From Massilia sp. H-1 (GTDB lineage: Bacteria; Pseudomonadota; Gammaproteobacteria; Burkholderiales; Burkholderiaceae_D), in the NCBI GenBank assembly GCA_024703915.1, contig CP087969.1, forward strand, positions 3,162,001-3,226,000: a DNA stretch of 64,000 bases, in the 5' to 3' direction. Shown here in pieces: positions 1 through 10,478 of this stretch. Both the position numbers and the translations under genes were made by a program. A model generated the notes under the pieces. It did no database searches. It was not told where the DNA came from and saw only the letters and a program-made list of their open reading frames with translations. Numbering within the stretch: position 1 is the stretch's first letter; every line of letters begins with the position of its first letter.

Positions 1-1577
1 TGCGGGGTGTAGGTCAGCTTCAGGCTGTAGGTCGCGCTGGTGTAGCCCTTGAGCAAGACGTACACATCGCCATTGGCCGTCATGGTCACCGTGCACGATT
101 CGGTGCTGGTCGCGCCATCCGATTTGCAGGTGTACGACGAGGTGGTCGGGGTGTAGGTCTTGCGGACATACAAGTCGGTGTCGCCGGTCCCCGTGGTCTC
201 AGCCTTGAAGGTGCCGCCGCTTCTCACCTTGAACGGACCGAAGGCCTTGGTGGCGCCGGTCGCGAGCGAGCCGCTGAAATTCTCCACGCGTGGCAGATTG
301 GTGTCGCTGATGCCATCGCTGCCCAGTTCGATCGCGAACGAGGCGGCCAGCTTGGCGAACTTGAGCGCGTGCACGGCCTGGTTGCCGGAATTGGCATAGG
401 TATCGTTGGCGCTGTGAATGTAGGGATTGTCGCCACTCATCGACGACTCGAATGGCATCGAGGTCGGATAGCCCTGCGCATTCCACGAAGCATGATCGGA
501 GCAGGCGTAGCCGCAGCGGTCGTAGCCGATGGTCAGGCCCGGCTGGTAGGTCGTGATCAGCTTGGCGACGAAGTCGCTTTGCAGGCTGTCCGTGTAATCG
601 GTGAACAGATAGATGTCGTTGGCCGCCCCCTTGTAGTTGGTCATGTCGAGTTGCAGCACGCCCACCACATTGACATTGTTGGTCTTGAAGTTCTGGGCGA
701 TGGCTGCCGAACCGCGCAAGCCCACTTCTTCGGCCGCATAGCCGATGAACTTGATCGTGCGGCGCGGCTGGTAGCCGCTCGCGATCATGGCCCGCAGCGC
801 CTCGGTCATGCTGGCAATGCCGGATGCATCGTCGTCGGCGCCTGGTGCGCGCGTGGTTTCGCCGGTGCCCGAACCGTTGATCGAATCGAGGTGGCCGCCA
901 ATGACGATCACCTCGGACGCATTGTCGGTGCCGTTGATCGTCAGAATCACGGACTTCTGGTTGTAGCCGCTGTGCGTGAACTGGGCAACGGAAATATCGC
1001 TGCGCCCGGTGGCCATGCTTAAGCCCACTTGGTGCGCAGCCAGTTCGATGCATCGCTGCCGCCGGTGGTGCTGTAGTAGCGGTTGACGAAGGACGAGAGG
1101 TCGTTGATCGTGGTCGTGATGTTACTGGCCTGCATTTGCGACAGGACAGGCGTGACAGTCGCACTGTTGTCGAGCACGTAGGAAGGCCGGGTCAGCATGG
1201 CCGTGCTCAGCGTGGTCGCCTTGGTCAGCGCGCTTGCCGTCCGCCTCGCTGGCGTGGAAGGCAAAGCCGCCGCAGCGCTTGAGCTCGTGGTGCACGGCTT
1301 CGCTCAGTTGCGCCAGCTGCGTATCGTCGACCTCGACCAGGTGGACTTTCTCGGTGGCGGCCACTTTGGCGTGGGCATCGGTGGCGCGCACCATCTTGCT
1401 TTCTTTGGCGATCACTTGCGGTGCGACTTTCTGCAAGTGCATGAAGGCCGCATCGCCGACCGTGATCCAGGTTTTTCCTGCCGCCATCGCGGCCGAGCTG
1501 GCAAACAAGCCTGCCAGCAAAACGGCGAGCACGGCCGGTACCGTGCGGCGCTCGAAATGTCGCTTCTGATTCTCCAT
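1..1577 (-). CDS. Secreted M28-family zinc aminopeptidase with C-terminal PPC-like domain (partial)
   Basis: Probable exported leucyl-aminopeptidase-type metallopeptidase, cut at its C-terminus by the window edge. A signal peptide (MENQKRHFERR then a hydrophobic stretch ending SAAMAA) follows a good ribosome site (AAGGAAAAA). An inhibitory-type propeptide comes next, then the M28 catalytic core. The di-zinc ligand motifs are all visible: GGHLDSIN, APGADDDASG, AAEEVGL, LQLDMTNY and NPYIHSANDTY. The last 100 residues (FSGSLATGATKAFGPFKV onward) resemble a pre-peptidase C-terminal domain that is usually removed on maturation. The frame breaks near 1240 and at 1018; the second is a GCTTAAGC lesion, and correcting it gives KWAGMATG. 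A paralogue without the C-terminal domain lies just upstream in the same orientation. Substrate preference is not determinable from sequence. Confidence 0.88.
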
Positions 1578-1777
1578 CGATTTTTCCTTTTTATTAGAAG
1601 GGCTGTTCGCCCTGTGCAAAGCGGAAATCAGGCAGGTGAGCCCGGTGCCGCTCATCCAAGAAGCAAAGCAGCCGGGATGGCCGCAACGGTCGGATACGTG
1701 AAAGCAGTGGCTGCATGAAAAGGCAAGCTTGCAAAAAATACTATCACGCAAATTGCATGCTGCGACGCATGTGTCTG

Positions 1778-1796
1778 ATTAGACCGACAGTCTAAT
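1778..1796. promoter_or_regulatory. Perfect inverted repeat, possible TetR-type operator
   Basis: ATTAGAC, five bases, GTCTAAT: a perfect 7-base dyad about 200 bases upstream of the M28 peptidase starting at 1577 and downstream of its paralogue. The TTAGAC/GTCTAA arms resemble operators of TetR-family repressors such as NemR. It has a short T-run on one side and could instead be a weak transcription stop for the upstream peptidase. No regulator gene is adjacent. Nothing else was recognised between 1578 and 1851. Confidence 0.35.
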
Positions 1797-1851
1797 TTTT
1801 AACAAAATCAATGACTTACGGAAATATGTGGGACTGCGGCATGCCCCGATG

Positions 1852-3076
1852 CTAGGGTGCATCGGTCCCCAGTTCGACCGCCCAGGCAGCTGCCAGGCGG
1901 GCGAATTTGAGTGCATGCGCGGCCTGCATGCCGGAGTTGGCATAGGTGTCGCGCGGGGTGTGGATGTGCGGATTGTCGTCGCCGAGGCGCGCTTCGAACG
2001 GCATCGAGGCCGCGTAGCCGAGCGCGTTCCAGGCCGCATGGTCGGAGCAGGCGTAGCCGCAGCGGTCGCTGCCGACGGTCAGCGCCGGCAGGTAGGCGGC
2101 GATCAATTTTTCGAGAAAGGCGTTTTGTTCGCGGTCCGTGTAATCGCTGATCAGGTAAATGTCTTTGGGAGAACCCCGGTAATTGGTCATGTCCAGCTGC
2201 AGCACGCCCACGACATCGATCTGTTCCTTGCGGAACTGGGCGGCAATGTCCTGGGCCCCGCGCAGCCCGACTTCCTCGGCCGCGTAGGCGATCAGTTTGA
2301 TCGTGCGGCGCGGCCGGTAGTTGCTGAACGCGAGCACGCGCAGCACTTCACTCAGTCCGGCAACGCCGGAAGCGTCATCGTCGGCGCCGGGCGCCAGCGC
2401 CGTCTCGGCCCGGCTGCGCAAATTGATCGAGTCGAGATGGGCACCGAGCACGATCACTTCGGCCGCCTTGTCGCTGCTTAAGCAATGGTGGCGATCACCG
2501 AGCGCTGCGGGTAGCCGAAGCGTGCGTGAACTGGTCCACCGACAGGCCGCCATGCTGTTCGCCCAGCGCAGCCCAGCTCGCGCGCAGCCAGTCCGATGCC
2601 GCCGCCCCGTGCTTGCTGCGGTAGTAGCGGTTGCTAAAGCCGGACAGTTGCGTGATGCTTTGCGCGATGCGGTGCTCATCCATTTGCGCCAGCAGCGGCG
2701 TCACCAGCGCCTGGTTGGCCAGCACGTACGCGGGGCGGGTGGTGCGCGGCCGCACCCGCATGGCCTCGGCATCGAGCGCCTTGCGCGCCGCCGCTTCGCT
2801 GGCATGCAGCATGAAGCCGCCGCAGCGGCGCAATTCCTGGTGCAAGGTGGCGGCGATCCGCTCGACGTCGCGCGCCGGTACTTCCAGCAGATAGACGTTC
2901 TCGGTGGCGCCCCGGTCGGACGGCTGCAGCCACCGGTTGGCGCGGATGCTCATGCGCTGCCCGTGCTGGCGCAGCTGGCCGTAAGCGCTCTCGCCGACCG
3001 TCACCCAGCCGGACTGCGCGCAGGCAGCGCTCGTGCTCGCCATTAGGAATGCTGCCGCCAAGCTATGCCTGTCCAT
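1852..3076 (-). CDS. Secreted M28-family zinc aminopeptidase, paralogue without C-terminal domain
   Basis: Exported metallopeptidase of about 400 residues, homologous along its length to the neighbouring M28 enzyme. The start at 3076 gives a signal peptide (MDRHSLAAAFLMASTSAACAQS). It is followed by the same propeptide (GWVTVGESAYGQL) and the catalytic core with GAHLDSIN, APGADDDASG, AAEEVGL, LQLDMTNY and NPHIHTPRDTY. It ends cleanly after VELGTDAP, so it lacks the PPC-like tail of its paralogue. Breaks lie near 2525 and at 2476; restoring GCCGGC at 2476 gives TIAGSDKAAEVIV. The pair looks like a tandem duplication with loss or gain of the tail. Both are probably secreted peptide scavengers. 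Confidence 0.87.
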
Positions 3077-3187
3077 GCCCGCCTCCTTTATTGAAGGAAA
3101 AGCTTACTCCGGCATTGATGGGTTCGGTTCAGCGCGGGTGTGAGCAAATTTGCGAAAGATCAAACCTTCTCGCGTATAGTCGTCGGC

Positions 3188-4619
3188 ATGCGCAAACACG
3201 ATGAATTCAATCAGACCACGGCCTTGGGCGAGATCAAGGTGACCGTCATCCGCCATGAAATTGCGACGCCGCCATCGCTGAACGTACCGTATGAGGGACG
3301 TAATCCCGCGGTGCAGGCGGCGTTCCCTGCAAGGCTTTCCACCGTCCTATGGATCGGGCCTGGCCTACAAGGGATTCGGCCCCGGCGGCGTGCTCGAATT
3401 TTATTGCCTCACCGACCGTGGGCCGAACGGCGACGGTCCGCAAGTCGCGCACGGCGGCGACAACAGGGACAGCAAATTGTTCCCTGCGCCAGGCTTCATT
3501 CCCGATCGGCGTGCTGCAAGTCAACGCGGCGGGCGCCGTGCTGCTGTCGAGCATGCCGATCCGGAGCGCGGACGGCAGCGTCGTCTCCGGCTTGCCGCTG
3601 CCGCCCGGCACGACCGGCCACTCGGCCGAGGTGCCCGTGCTCGATGCGCTGCGGTTCGATCCTGCTTAAGCAAGGCCGTGTTCAGCGCGAAGGGCATCGA
3701 CAGCGAAGCGATTGCCTTCGATCCTGCCGGAAAGGCGCTGTGGGTGACCGACGAATACGGCCCCTTCCTGCTCAGGATCGATCCGCTCACGGGCGTGGTA
3801 AGCAAGCGCTACGGACCGGGCACCGGCTTGCTTAGCCGTGCTGGCCAAGCGCCGCCCGAACCGGGGCATGGAAGGCATGACCTTCGATCCGTCCAGCGGC
3901 CTGGTCCACGCCTTCCTGCAAAGTCCGCTCAGCGACGGCAAGGCGCACTACGCCGTCACCGGCCGCGATGAAAAGGTCGAGCGCTACAGCCGGCTTTTGC
4001 GCTGGATCGTGTTCGATCCGGCCAGCGAGCGCACGACCCGGACGATGGCGTATCCGCTCGACAGCGCGGCCTACGCCAAAGGGCGCACGGGCAACGCCAA
4101 GCTTGGCGATGTGGTGGCCCTGGGCAAGGGCAAGTTCATCGTGATCGAACAGGGCGAGGGGGCGGGCGGCGCGATCTTCAATCACCTGATGCTGATCGAC
4201 ACCGCAGGCGCCAGCGATATCTCGGCCTGGGGCAGCGAGCTCGAGCGCAGCAGCATGCGCGGCGCACCGGTCGCCGGCGCCGACTGGACGGCGATCAAGC
4301 CGCTGCGCAAGACCCTGCTGCTTGATCTGAACCGGATCGGCTGGACCGCGGAAAAGGCCGAAGGCCTGGCGCTGGCCGGGGACTGCACGCTGGCAATGAG
4401 CAACGACAACGATTTCGGCATGAAGACCCGCATGTTCGATGCCGATGGGCAGCGAGCTGGCTTAGCGCCGACGTGACCGAGGTCATGGTCGACGCGGCCG
4501 GGGCGATCGTGGCGGGTGCGGCGCCGCAGGACCTGATCCGGGTGGCGCCGGTCGATGCCGCGGCGCGCCCGCTCAGCCTGTGGCTGCTGCGCTTTGAGAA
4601 GCCATTGACGGCCTTGTGA
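3188..4619 (+). CDS. Esterase-like activity of phytase family protein
   Basis: About 475 residues, matching the 'esterase-like activity of phytase' beta-propeller family. Recognisable blocks are GLAYKGFGPGGVLEFYCLTDRGPN near the N-terminus, AVFSAKGIDSEAIAFDPAGKALWVTDEYGPFLLRIDP in the middle, GMEGMTFDP, and AEGLALAGDCTLAMSNDNDFG near the end. These DEGP/EG-type repeats are typical of the family, which is usually extracytoplasmic. No convincing signal peptide is visible, so the true start may be upstream or damaged. Breaks occur near 3300, 3490, 3665, 3830 and 4450; the last three are GCCGGC lesions. Physiological substrate is unknown; a phosphate-ester or phytate-related role is family-based inference. 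Confidence 0.78.
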
Positions 4620-5162
4620 TCAGAACGACTTTTTCGCCCGGATCAGCAGGAAATTGATGCCGTCGTTGGGCTTCTTGAGCCCGCCGTTGGAAAAGTGACT
4701 GAGGGTCATTCCGGTCTCCCAGCCGTTGTTGAACACGTAGCCGACGCCGATCTGGTCGCCGAATTGGTAGCGCGTGGAGAGCGATGGGTAATCGTTGTCG
4801 TACAGTTCGGACAGCAGGTGCAGGCCGATGCCGCCTTCCAGGAACCAGCCCTTGCCATCGTCGGCGCGCAGGCGGAACATGGGAGTGAGGCCGATCACGG
4901 TGATGTTCTGGTGCTGGCCTAAGCCACGCCGAGGTAGGCGCTGCCGCCAGCGGGCCAGGGTGCCATCCCAGTAGCCGGACACATGGGTGCCGTTGGAATC
5001 GAACCAGCGCTGCTTCCAGTTGGACTGAATGCCGAACCTGATCATGGACACGTCGACACCGTCGCCGTAGTCCAGCGATGCGCCATCGATCGCCATGGCA
5101 CCCGGCGGGGCGAGAGACAAGATCATGAATGTCGCCAGCGCACTCAGTCGTTTCAAGCCCAT
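4620..5162 (-). CDS. pagL: PagL-type acyloxyacyl hydrolase (lipid A 3-O-deacylase)
   Basis: About 180-residue outer-membrane beta-barrel enzyme that removes the 3-O-linked acyl chain from lipid A. It has a signal peptide (MGLKRLSALATF to PPGAMA). The C-terminal block TLSHFSNGGLKKPNDGIN contains the catalytic His-Ser pair and the Asn/Gly pattern of PagL. It ends in an aromatic residue (KKSF), as expected for a barrel protein. The stop codon abuts that of the convergent gene before it. One frame break lies at 4918 (GCCTAAGCC). The first half, with SIRFGIQSNWKQRWF-like strands, fits a family in which only the C-terminal motif is strongly conserved. Such modification typically alters endotoxicity and antimicrobial-peptide resistance. 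Confidence 0.82.
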   Translation of the reverse strand: MGLKRLSALATFMILSLAPPGAMAIDGASLDYGDGVDVSMIRFGIQSNWKQRWFDSNGTHVSGYWDGTLARWRQRLPRRGLGQHQNITVIGLTPMFRLRADDGKGWFLEGGIGLHLLSELYDNDYPSLSTRYQFGDQIGVGYVFNNGWETGMTLSHFSNGGLKKPNDGINFLLIRAKKSF

Positions 5163-5234
5163 ACGCTCCCCTTTCAGATAGGCGGGTGTGATAATTTACT
5201 GTTCAATTACATTGTAGCGAGTTTCCGGGAAAAA

Positions 5235-6159
5235 ATGACTGCACACGATTCAATTGGGCCACAAGCCCTCGCTTTCCTTGGTGTTGGACTGATGGGCCGT
5301 CCAATGTGTTCCCGTCTGTTGCAGGCGGGATGGGCGCTGCATGCGTGGAACCGCACCGCGTCCAAGGCCGAGCCCTTGCGCGCCGAAGGAGCGAGTGTCC
5401 ATGCCAGTGTGGCCGCGGCCGTGGCTAAGCGCGCCGGTGGTCATCTCGATGCTCGAGTCGGGCGCCGTGGTGAGCGCGGTGATCGACGCCGCGCTGCCTG
5501 CCCTGCAGCCGGGTACGCTATGGATCGATATGAGTTCCACCCAGCACGGCGAGGCGCTCGACTTTCACGCACGCCTGGCACGGCATGGCCATGCCTTCAT
5601 CGACGCCCCGGTCTCGGGCGGCGTGGCCGGGGCCGAGGCCGAAGCACGCTGGCGATCATGGTAATGGCGCCATCGACGATGTCGCGCGCCCGAAGCGATC
5701 CTGCAAGTAATGGGCCTAGCCCACCCGGGTCGGCCCAGGCTAAGCAGCGGCCAGGTGGCCAAGCTGTGCAATCAATTGATCGTGGGCGGCACGCTCAATA
5801 TCGTGGCCGAAGCCTTGCTGCTGGCGCAAGCCATGCGCGCCGATCCGGCCGCGGTGCGCGCGGCCATTCTCGGCAGGCTTCGCCGAAAGCCGGATCCTGG
5901 AGATGCACGGCCAGCGCATGCTCGACCGCAATTTCATGCCGGGTGGCCAGGTCAAGAGCCAGCTCAAGGATTTGCGCAACGTGCTGGTCGCGGCGGCCGA
6001 TGCTTAGGCGTCGTGCTGCCCGTGACCGCGCTGGTGACCGATGCCTACGCGAGCATCGAAGCGCAGTATTCGCAGGCGGACCAGTCGGCGGCGCTGCTGG
6101 CGCTGGAATTGCGCAATCCGGGACTGCGGCTGGGCACGGCCAGCGATCAATTGCCCTAG
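5235..6159 (+). CDS. NAD(P)-dependent 3-hydroxyisobutyrate-dehydrogenase-family oxidoreductase
   Basis: About 305 residues of the beta-hydroxyacid dehydrogenase family. The N-terminal Rossmann motif is FLGVGLMGRPM. The substrate-binding motif FIDAPVSGGVAGAE is intact. After the break near 5745 come GQVAKLCNQLIVGGTLN, which holds the catalytic Lys (K in VAKLCNQ), and the helical C-terminal domain. It starts at ATG 5235 and shares the 72-base divergent interval with the deacylase gene. Breaks at 5424, about 5655, 5716, 5740, 5880 and 6004 are mostly GCCGGC lesions. Substrate could be hydroxyisobutyrate, tartronate semialdehyde or a related acid; sequence alone does not decide. Confidence 0.85.
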
Positions 6160-6178
6160 CCGGTAGCGGGAAGCGGCC

Positions 6179-7071
6179 ATGCTGAAGATCGTGCTCATCG
6201 TCGTCATCGTTCTGGCTAGGCGTGGTGGCCGCCGCCATGCGGCCTCGGTGCCTTCCTCTGGAGCCGGGAGACGGCGCAGTTGCGTGCTTAAGCCTCGCTG
6301 CCCGCGCAGTTGCCATGCGCACCTGCAGCGTGTCGATTTCAAGGAACTCGACCATCTGCCCGCGCCCGTCCAGCGCTACTTGCGCACCGTGCTCAAGGAG
6401 GGCCAGCCGCTGGTGGCTGGCGCTGGTCTGCGCCATACCGGCAGTTTCAACACGGGCGAGGAGTTCGCCGCGTGGAAACCCTTCCAGCTCGGAGCAACAG
6501 GTGACGACCCGGCGTCCGGGCTTCGACTGGGATGGCCGCATCGCCATGCTGCCCGGCCTGACGGTGCGCGTGCACGACGCCTATGTGGCGGGCGAGGGGC
6601 GCCTGCATGCGGCCGTGCTCGGCCTGATCAGCGTGGCGGACTTGCGCGACAGGGGCGGCCTGGCCGAAGGCGAGCTGATGCGTTTTCTGGCCGAGGCCGC
6701 GTGGTATCCGACCGCCTTGCTGCCGAGCCAGGGCGTGCACTGGGAAGCGATCGATGCACGGTCGGCGCGCGCCACCCTGGCCGACGGCGCCGTCCGCGTG
6801 GCGCTGGTCTTCCGCTTCAATGAACAGGGATTGATCGACACGGTCGAGGCCGCCGCCGCGCGGACGGACGGTGGGGAAACGCATTGTCCCCACGCCCTGG
6901 CAGGGCCGCTTCTGGCACTACCAGGAGCGCGCTTAAGCATGCTGGTGCCGCAAGACGGCGAGGTCGCGTGGCTGTTGCCGGACGGCGCGCGCCCCTACTG
7001 GCGCGGCCACTTGACAGGATATTGCCTATCAGTTCGGCGGCAAGCTCATTTCCGCCAGCCGCACCCAGTAG
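6179..7071 (+). CDS. Uncharacterised membrane-anchored protein, DUF6544/DUF6920-like
   Basis: About 290 residues. One N-terminal transmembrane helix (MLKIVLIVVIVLAGVVAA) is followed by a soluble domain. Key blocks are LPAPVQRYLRTVLKEGQP, FSSEQQVTTRRPGFDWDGRI, VHDAYVAGEGRL, FLAEAAWYPTALLPSQGV and GEVAWLLPDGARPYWRGHLT. These match, as I recall the family, a widespread protein of unknown function. It starts 19 bases after the oxidoreductase and is probably cotranscribed with it. Breaks lie at 6214, 6290, about 6500, about 6880 and 6936. The C-terminus is uncertain: after a shift near 7015 the frame would read IAYQFGGKLISASRTQ and stop at 7071, overlapping the convergent amidohydrolase. Confidence 0.6.
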
Positions 7072-8226
7072 CTGGCGCCGATCGGCAGCAGGCTGTCGTT
7101 GAAGTCGTAGCTCGCATTGTGCAGCTGGCAAGGGCCCAGACCATGGCCGCCTGCGCGGTGGTCGCCTTCGCCATTGCCGATGAAGACATAGCAGCCCGGC
7201 TTTTCTTGCAGCATGTAAGCGAAGTCTTCCGCGCCCATGGTCGGTTCTGTGTCGTCGTCGACCATGTCGGCGCTTAGCCACGGCCTTCATGGCTTCGATC
7301 GCGAACGCGGTTTCCTTCGGATGGTTGATCAGCGGCGGATAGTTGCGCTTGAAGGTGTAGTCGACGCTGGCATGGAAGCCCGCGGCGGTGTGGGTGGCGA
7401 TCTCTTCCATGCGCTTTTCGATCAGGTCCAGCACCTCGGTCGTGAAGGTGCGCACGGTGCCGATCAGCACGGCTTCGTCGGGGATGACATTGGTGGCGCT
7501 GCTTAAGCGTGTATCTGGGTGATCGACAGCACGGCGGTATCGAGCGGATTTTTCTCGCGCGAAATGATCGTCTGCCAGCTCTGGGCGATCTGCACCGCCA
7601 CCATCACCGGATCGATGCCGCGGTGGGGCTGGGCCGCGTGGCCGCCCTTGCCCTTGACCACGACGCGGAACTCGTTACTGGACGCCATCATGGGGCTTAG
7701 CCACGACACCGAAGCTGCCCATCGCCAGCCCCGGCCAGTTGTGCATGCCGTACACCGCGTCCATCGGGAAGCGGGTGAACAGGCCATCGTCCATCATGCG
7801 GCGCGCCGCCGCCGCCTTCTTCAGGCTTAGCTGGAAAATCAGGTACACGGTGCCGTCGAAATGGCGGTGGGTGGCCAGGTGGTGGGCCGCGCCAAGCAGC
7901 ATCGCGGTGTGGCCGTCGTGGCCGCAGGCGTGCATCTTGCCCGGATGGCGGGACGTGTGTTCAAAGTGATTGATTTCTTGCATGGGCAGCGCGTCCATGT
8001 CGGCGCGCAAGCCGATCGCGCGCGCCGAGCTGCCGTTCTTGATGATGCCCACCACGCCGGTCACGCCCAGCCCGCGCACGATGGGAATGCCCCATTCCGT
8101 CAGGCGGGCGGCGACCACGTCGGCGGTGCGTTGTTCTTCGTAACAGAGTTCCGGATGTGCATGCAAATCGCGGCGGATTTGCTGTAATTCTGACTGGAAA
8201 GCGATGATGGGTTCGACGAGTTTCAT
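7029..8226 (-). CDS. M20-family amidohydrolase (hippurate hydrolase/aminoacylase type)
   Basis: About 397 residues, cytosolic di-metal peptidase-like amidohydrolase that cleaves N-acyl amino acids. Metal and catalytic motifs are LRADMDALPMQE, HACGHDGHTAMLL, FQPAEEGGGGARRM (frame restored at 7828), VYGMHNWPGL, KGKGGHAAQPHRGIDPV, HAGSATNVIPDEA (restored at 7505) and TMGAEDFAYML. Four frame breaks at 7275, 7502, 7698 and 7828 all become family consensus when GCCGGC is restored. The gene is divergent from the molybdopterin oxidoreductase across 150 bases. The exact substrate (hippurate, N-acetyl amino acid or auxin conjugate) cannot be assigned. Confidence 0.92.
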
Positions 8227-8376
8227 GGTTTCTCCAACTGCGAATGTCGTGCTCTTATGTTAATCCAAACTCCACAGCATTGTAGCCGCTCTGCCGTTTA
8301 ATCAGGGGCGCCGCATCCTCGGGCCCGGAATCGTTTTACAGTAACGCTTTCGACCCTTGTTTTCCTGGATGTTCCC

Positions 8377-10467
8377 ATGACAAGCACCCAAGTCCGGGCC
8401 ACCTGCCCGCACGACTGCCCCGACACCTGCGCCCTCCTGATCACCGTGGAGGATGGCGTTGCCACGGAAGTCAAGGGCGACCCGGACCACCCGACCACCG
8501 CGCGGCGTGCTGTGCACCAAGGTGTCGCGCTATGCCGAACGCACCTACCACCCGGACCGCCTGCTGCATCCGATGCGCCGGGTCGGCAAGAAGGGCGAGG
8601 GCAAGTTCGAACGCATCAGCTGGGACGAGGCGATCGATACCATCGCCACCCGACTGAGTGCCATTGCCGCAAAGAATCCGCAAGCGATCCTGCCCTACAG
8701 CTACGCTTAAGCACCATGGGCCTGGTGCAGGGCGAATCGATCTCGGCACGTTTCTTCCATCACCTGGGCGCCTCGCTGCTGGACCGGACCATTTGCGCCA
8801 CGGCTAACTTTTACCGGCTACAAGTACACGATCGGCGCCACCATCGGCACCGACCTCGAGCAGTTCCAGAATTCCAAACTGATCATCATCTGGGGCGGCA
8901 ATCCGATCGCATCCAATCTGCATTTCTGGATGCGGGCCCAGGAAGCCAAGCGCAACGGCGCCAAACTGATCGCGATCGATCCCTACCGCTCGCTGACGGC
9001 TGAAAAATGCCACCAGCATATTGCCCTGCTGCCCGGCACGGACGCCGCGCTGGCGCTCGGCCTGATGCACGTGCTGATCAAGGAAAACCTGGTCGACGAA
9101 GACTATATCGCGCAGTACACCATCGGCTACGGGCAGCTCAAGGAGCGCGCCGCCGAATGGACGCCGGAACGGGTGGCCGCCACCTGCGGCATCACGGTCG
9201 ACGAAGTGGTCAATCTGGCACGCGAGTACGGCAGCATGGCGCGCCGCGGCGAACCGGTGGCGATCCGCACCAACTATGGCGTGCAGCGCGTGCGCGGCGG
9301 CGGCATGGCCGTGCGCAACATCACCTGCCTGCCGGCGCTGGTCGGGGGCCTGGCGCCATCCGGCCGATGGCGGCGTGCAGCTGTCGTCCTCGGGTTCCTT
9401 CCCCGTCAATAATGCTGCGCTGCAGCGACCGGACTTGCTCAAGAATGGCGCGCGCACCATCAACATGACCACCATCGGCGACGACCTGCTCAAGCTTCTA
9501 GCCTCGCCTGAGTTCGGACCGAAAATCGAGGCCGTGATCGTCTACAACTCGAATCCGGTGGCGATCGCGCCCGATTCGCCCAAGGTCATGCAGGGTTTCG
9601 CGCGCGAGGATCTGTTCACGGTCGTGCTCGAACATTTCCAGACCGATACCGCCGACTATGCCGACATCTTGCTGCTTAAGCCACCACCCAGCTCGAGCAT
9701 GTCGACGCCCACAAGGCTTACGGCCACCTGTACATGATGGCCAACAACGCGGCCATCGCGCCGCTGGGCGAAGCCAAGCCGAACACCGAGATCTTCCGTC
9801 TGATCGCCGCGCGCATGGGCTTTACCGATCCCGTGTTCCAGGAAAGCGACGACCAGATCGCGGCCCAGGCCTTCGACGGGCGCGACGCGCGCCATCAATG
9901 TCGACTGGGAATCGCTCAAGCGCAAAGGCTGGCAAAAGCTGGCCATGCCGGATGCGCCGTTCGCCCAGGGCGGCTTCCCTACGCCGTCCGGCAAGTGCGA
10001 GTTCTATTCGGCCAGCATGCTCGCCGACGGGCTCGATCCCTTGCCGACCCACATTCCGCCTTACGAATCGGTTGCCACCAACCCGGCACTGGCGGCAAAA
10101 TATCCACTGGCCATGATTTCTCCATGCGACAAGCGCAATTTCCTCAATTCAAGCTTCGTCAACGTGACCAGCTTGCGCGCCACCGAAGGCGAACCGCGGC
10201 TCGACATCCACCCGGACGATGGCGCCGCGCGGCATCACCGACGGCGAGATGGTGCGTATCTTCAATGACCGCGGTTCCTTCGTGGCCAAGGCGCGCATCA
10301 CGTCCAAGGCGCGCGCCGGTCTCGTCGTTGGCCTGTCAGTATGGTGGAAGAAACTGGCCACCGACGGCAAGAATGCCAATGAAGTGACCAGCCAGGCGCT
10401 GACCGACATGGGCCGCGCGCCCACGTTTTACGATACGCTGGTGCAGGTCGAAAAACTGCCCGCCTAG
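8377..10467 (+). CDS. Molybdopterin-dependent oxidoreductase, stand-alone catalytic subunit
   Basis: About 692 residues of the DMSO-reductase superfamily. The N-terminal iron-sulfur motif CPHDCPDTC plus the fourth cysteine in GVLCTKV should bind a [4Fe-4S] cluster. Further blocks are [85 protein letters not shown] (restored at 9675) and the C-terminal beta-barrel. No signal peptide or Tat motif, so probably cytoplasmic. No electron-transfer or membrane subunit is adjacent, so the redox partner is unknown. Breaks at about 8505, 8706, 8804, 9345, 9675, 9890 and 10225. It may act on formate or an S/N-oxide; assignment stays at superfamily level. Confidence 0.88.
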
Positions 10468-10478
10468 GAAGGAGCATC

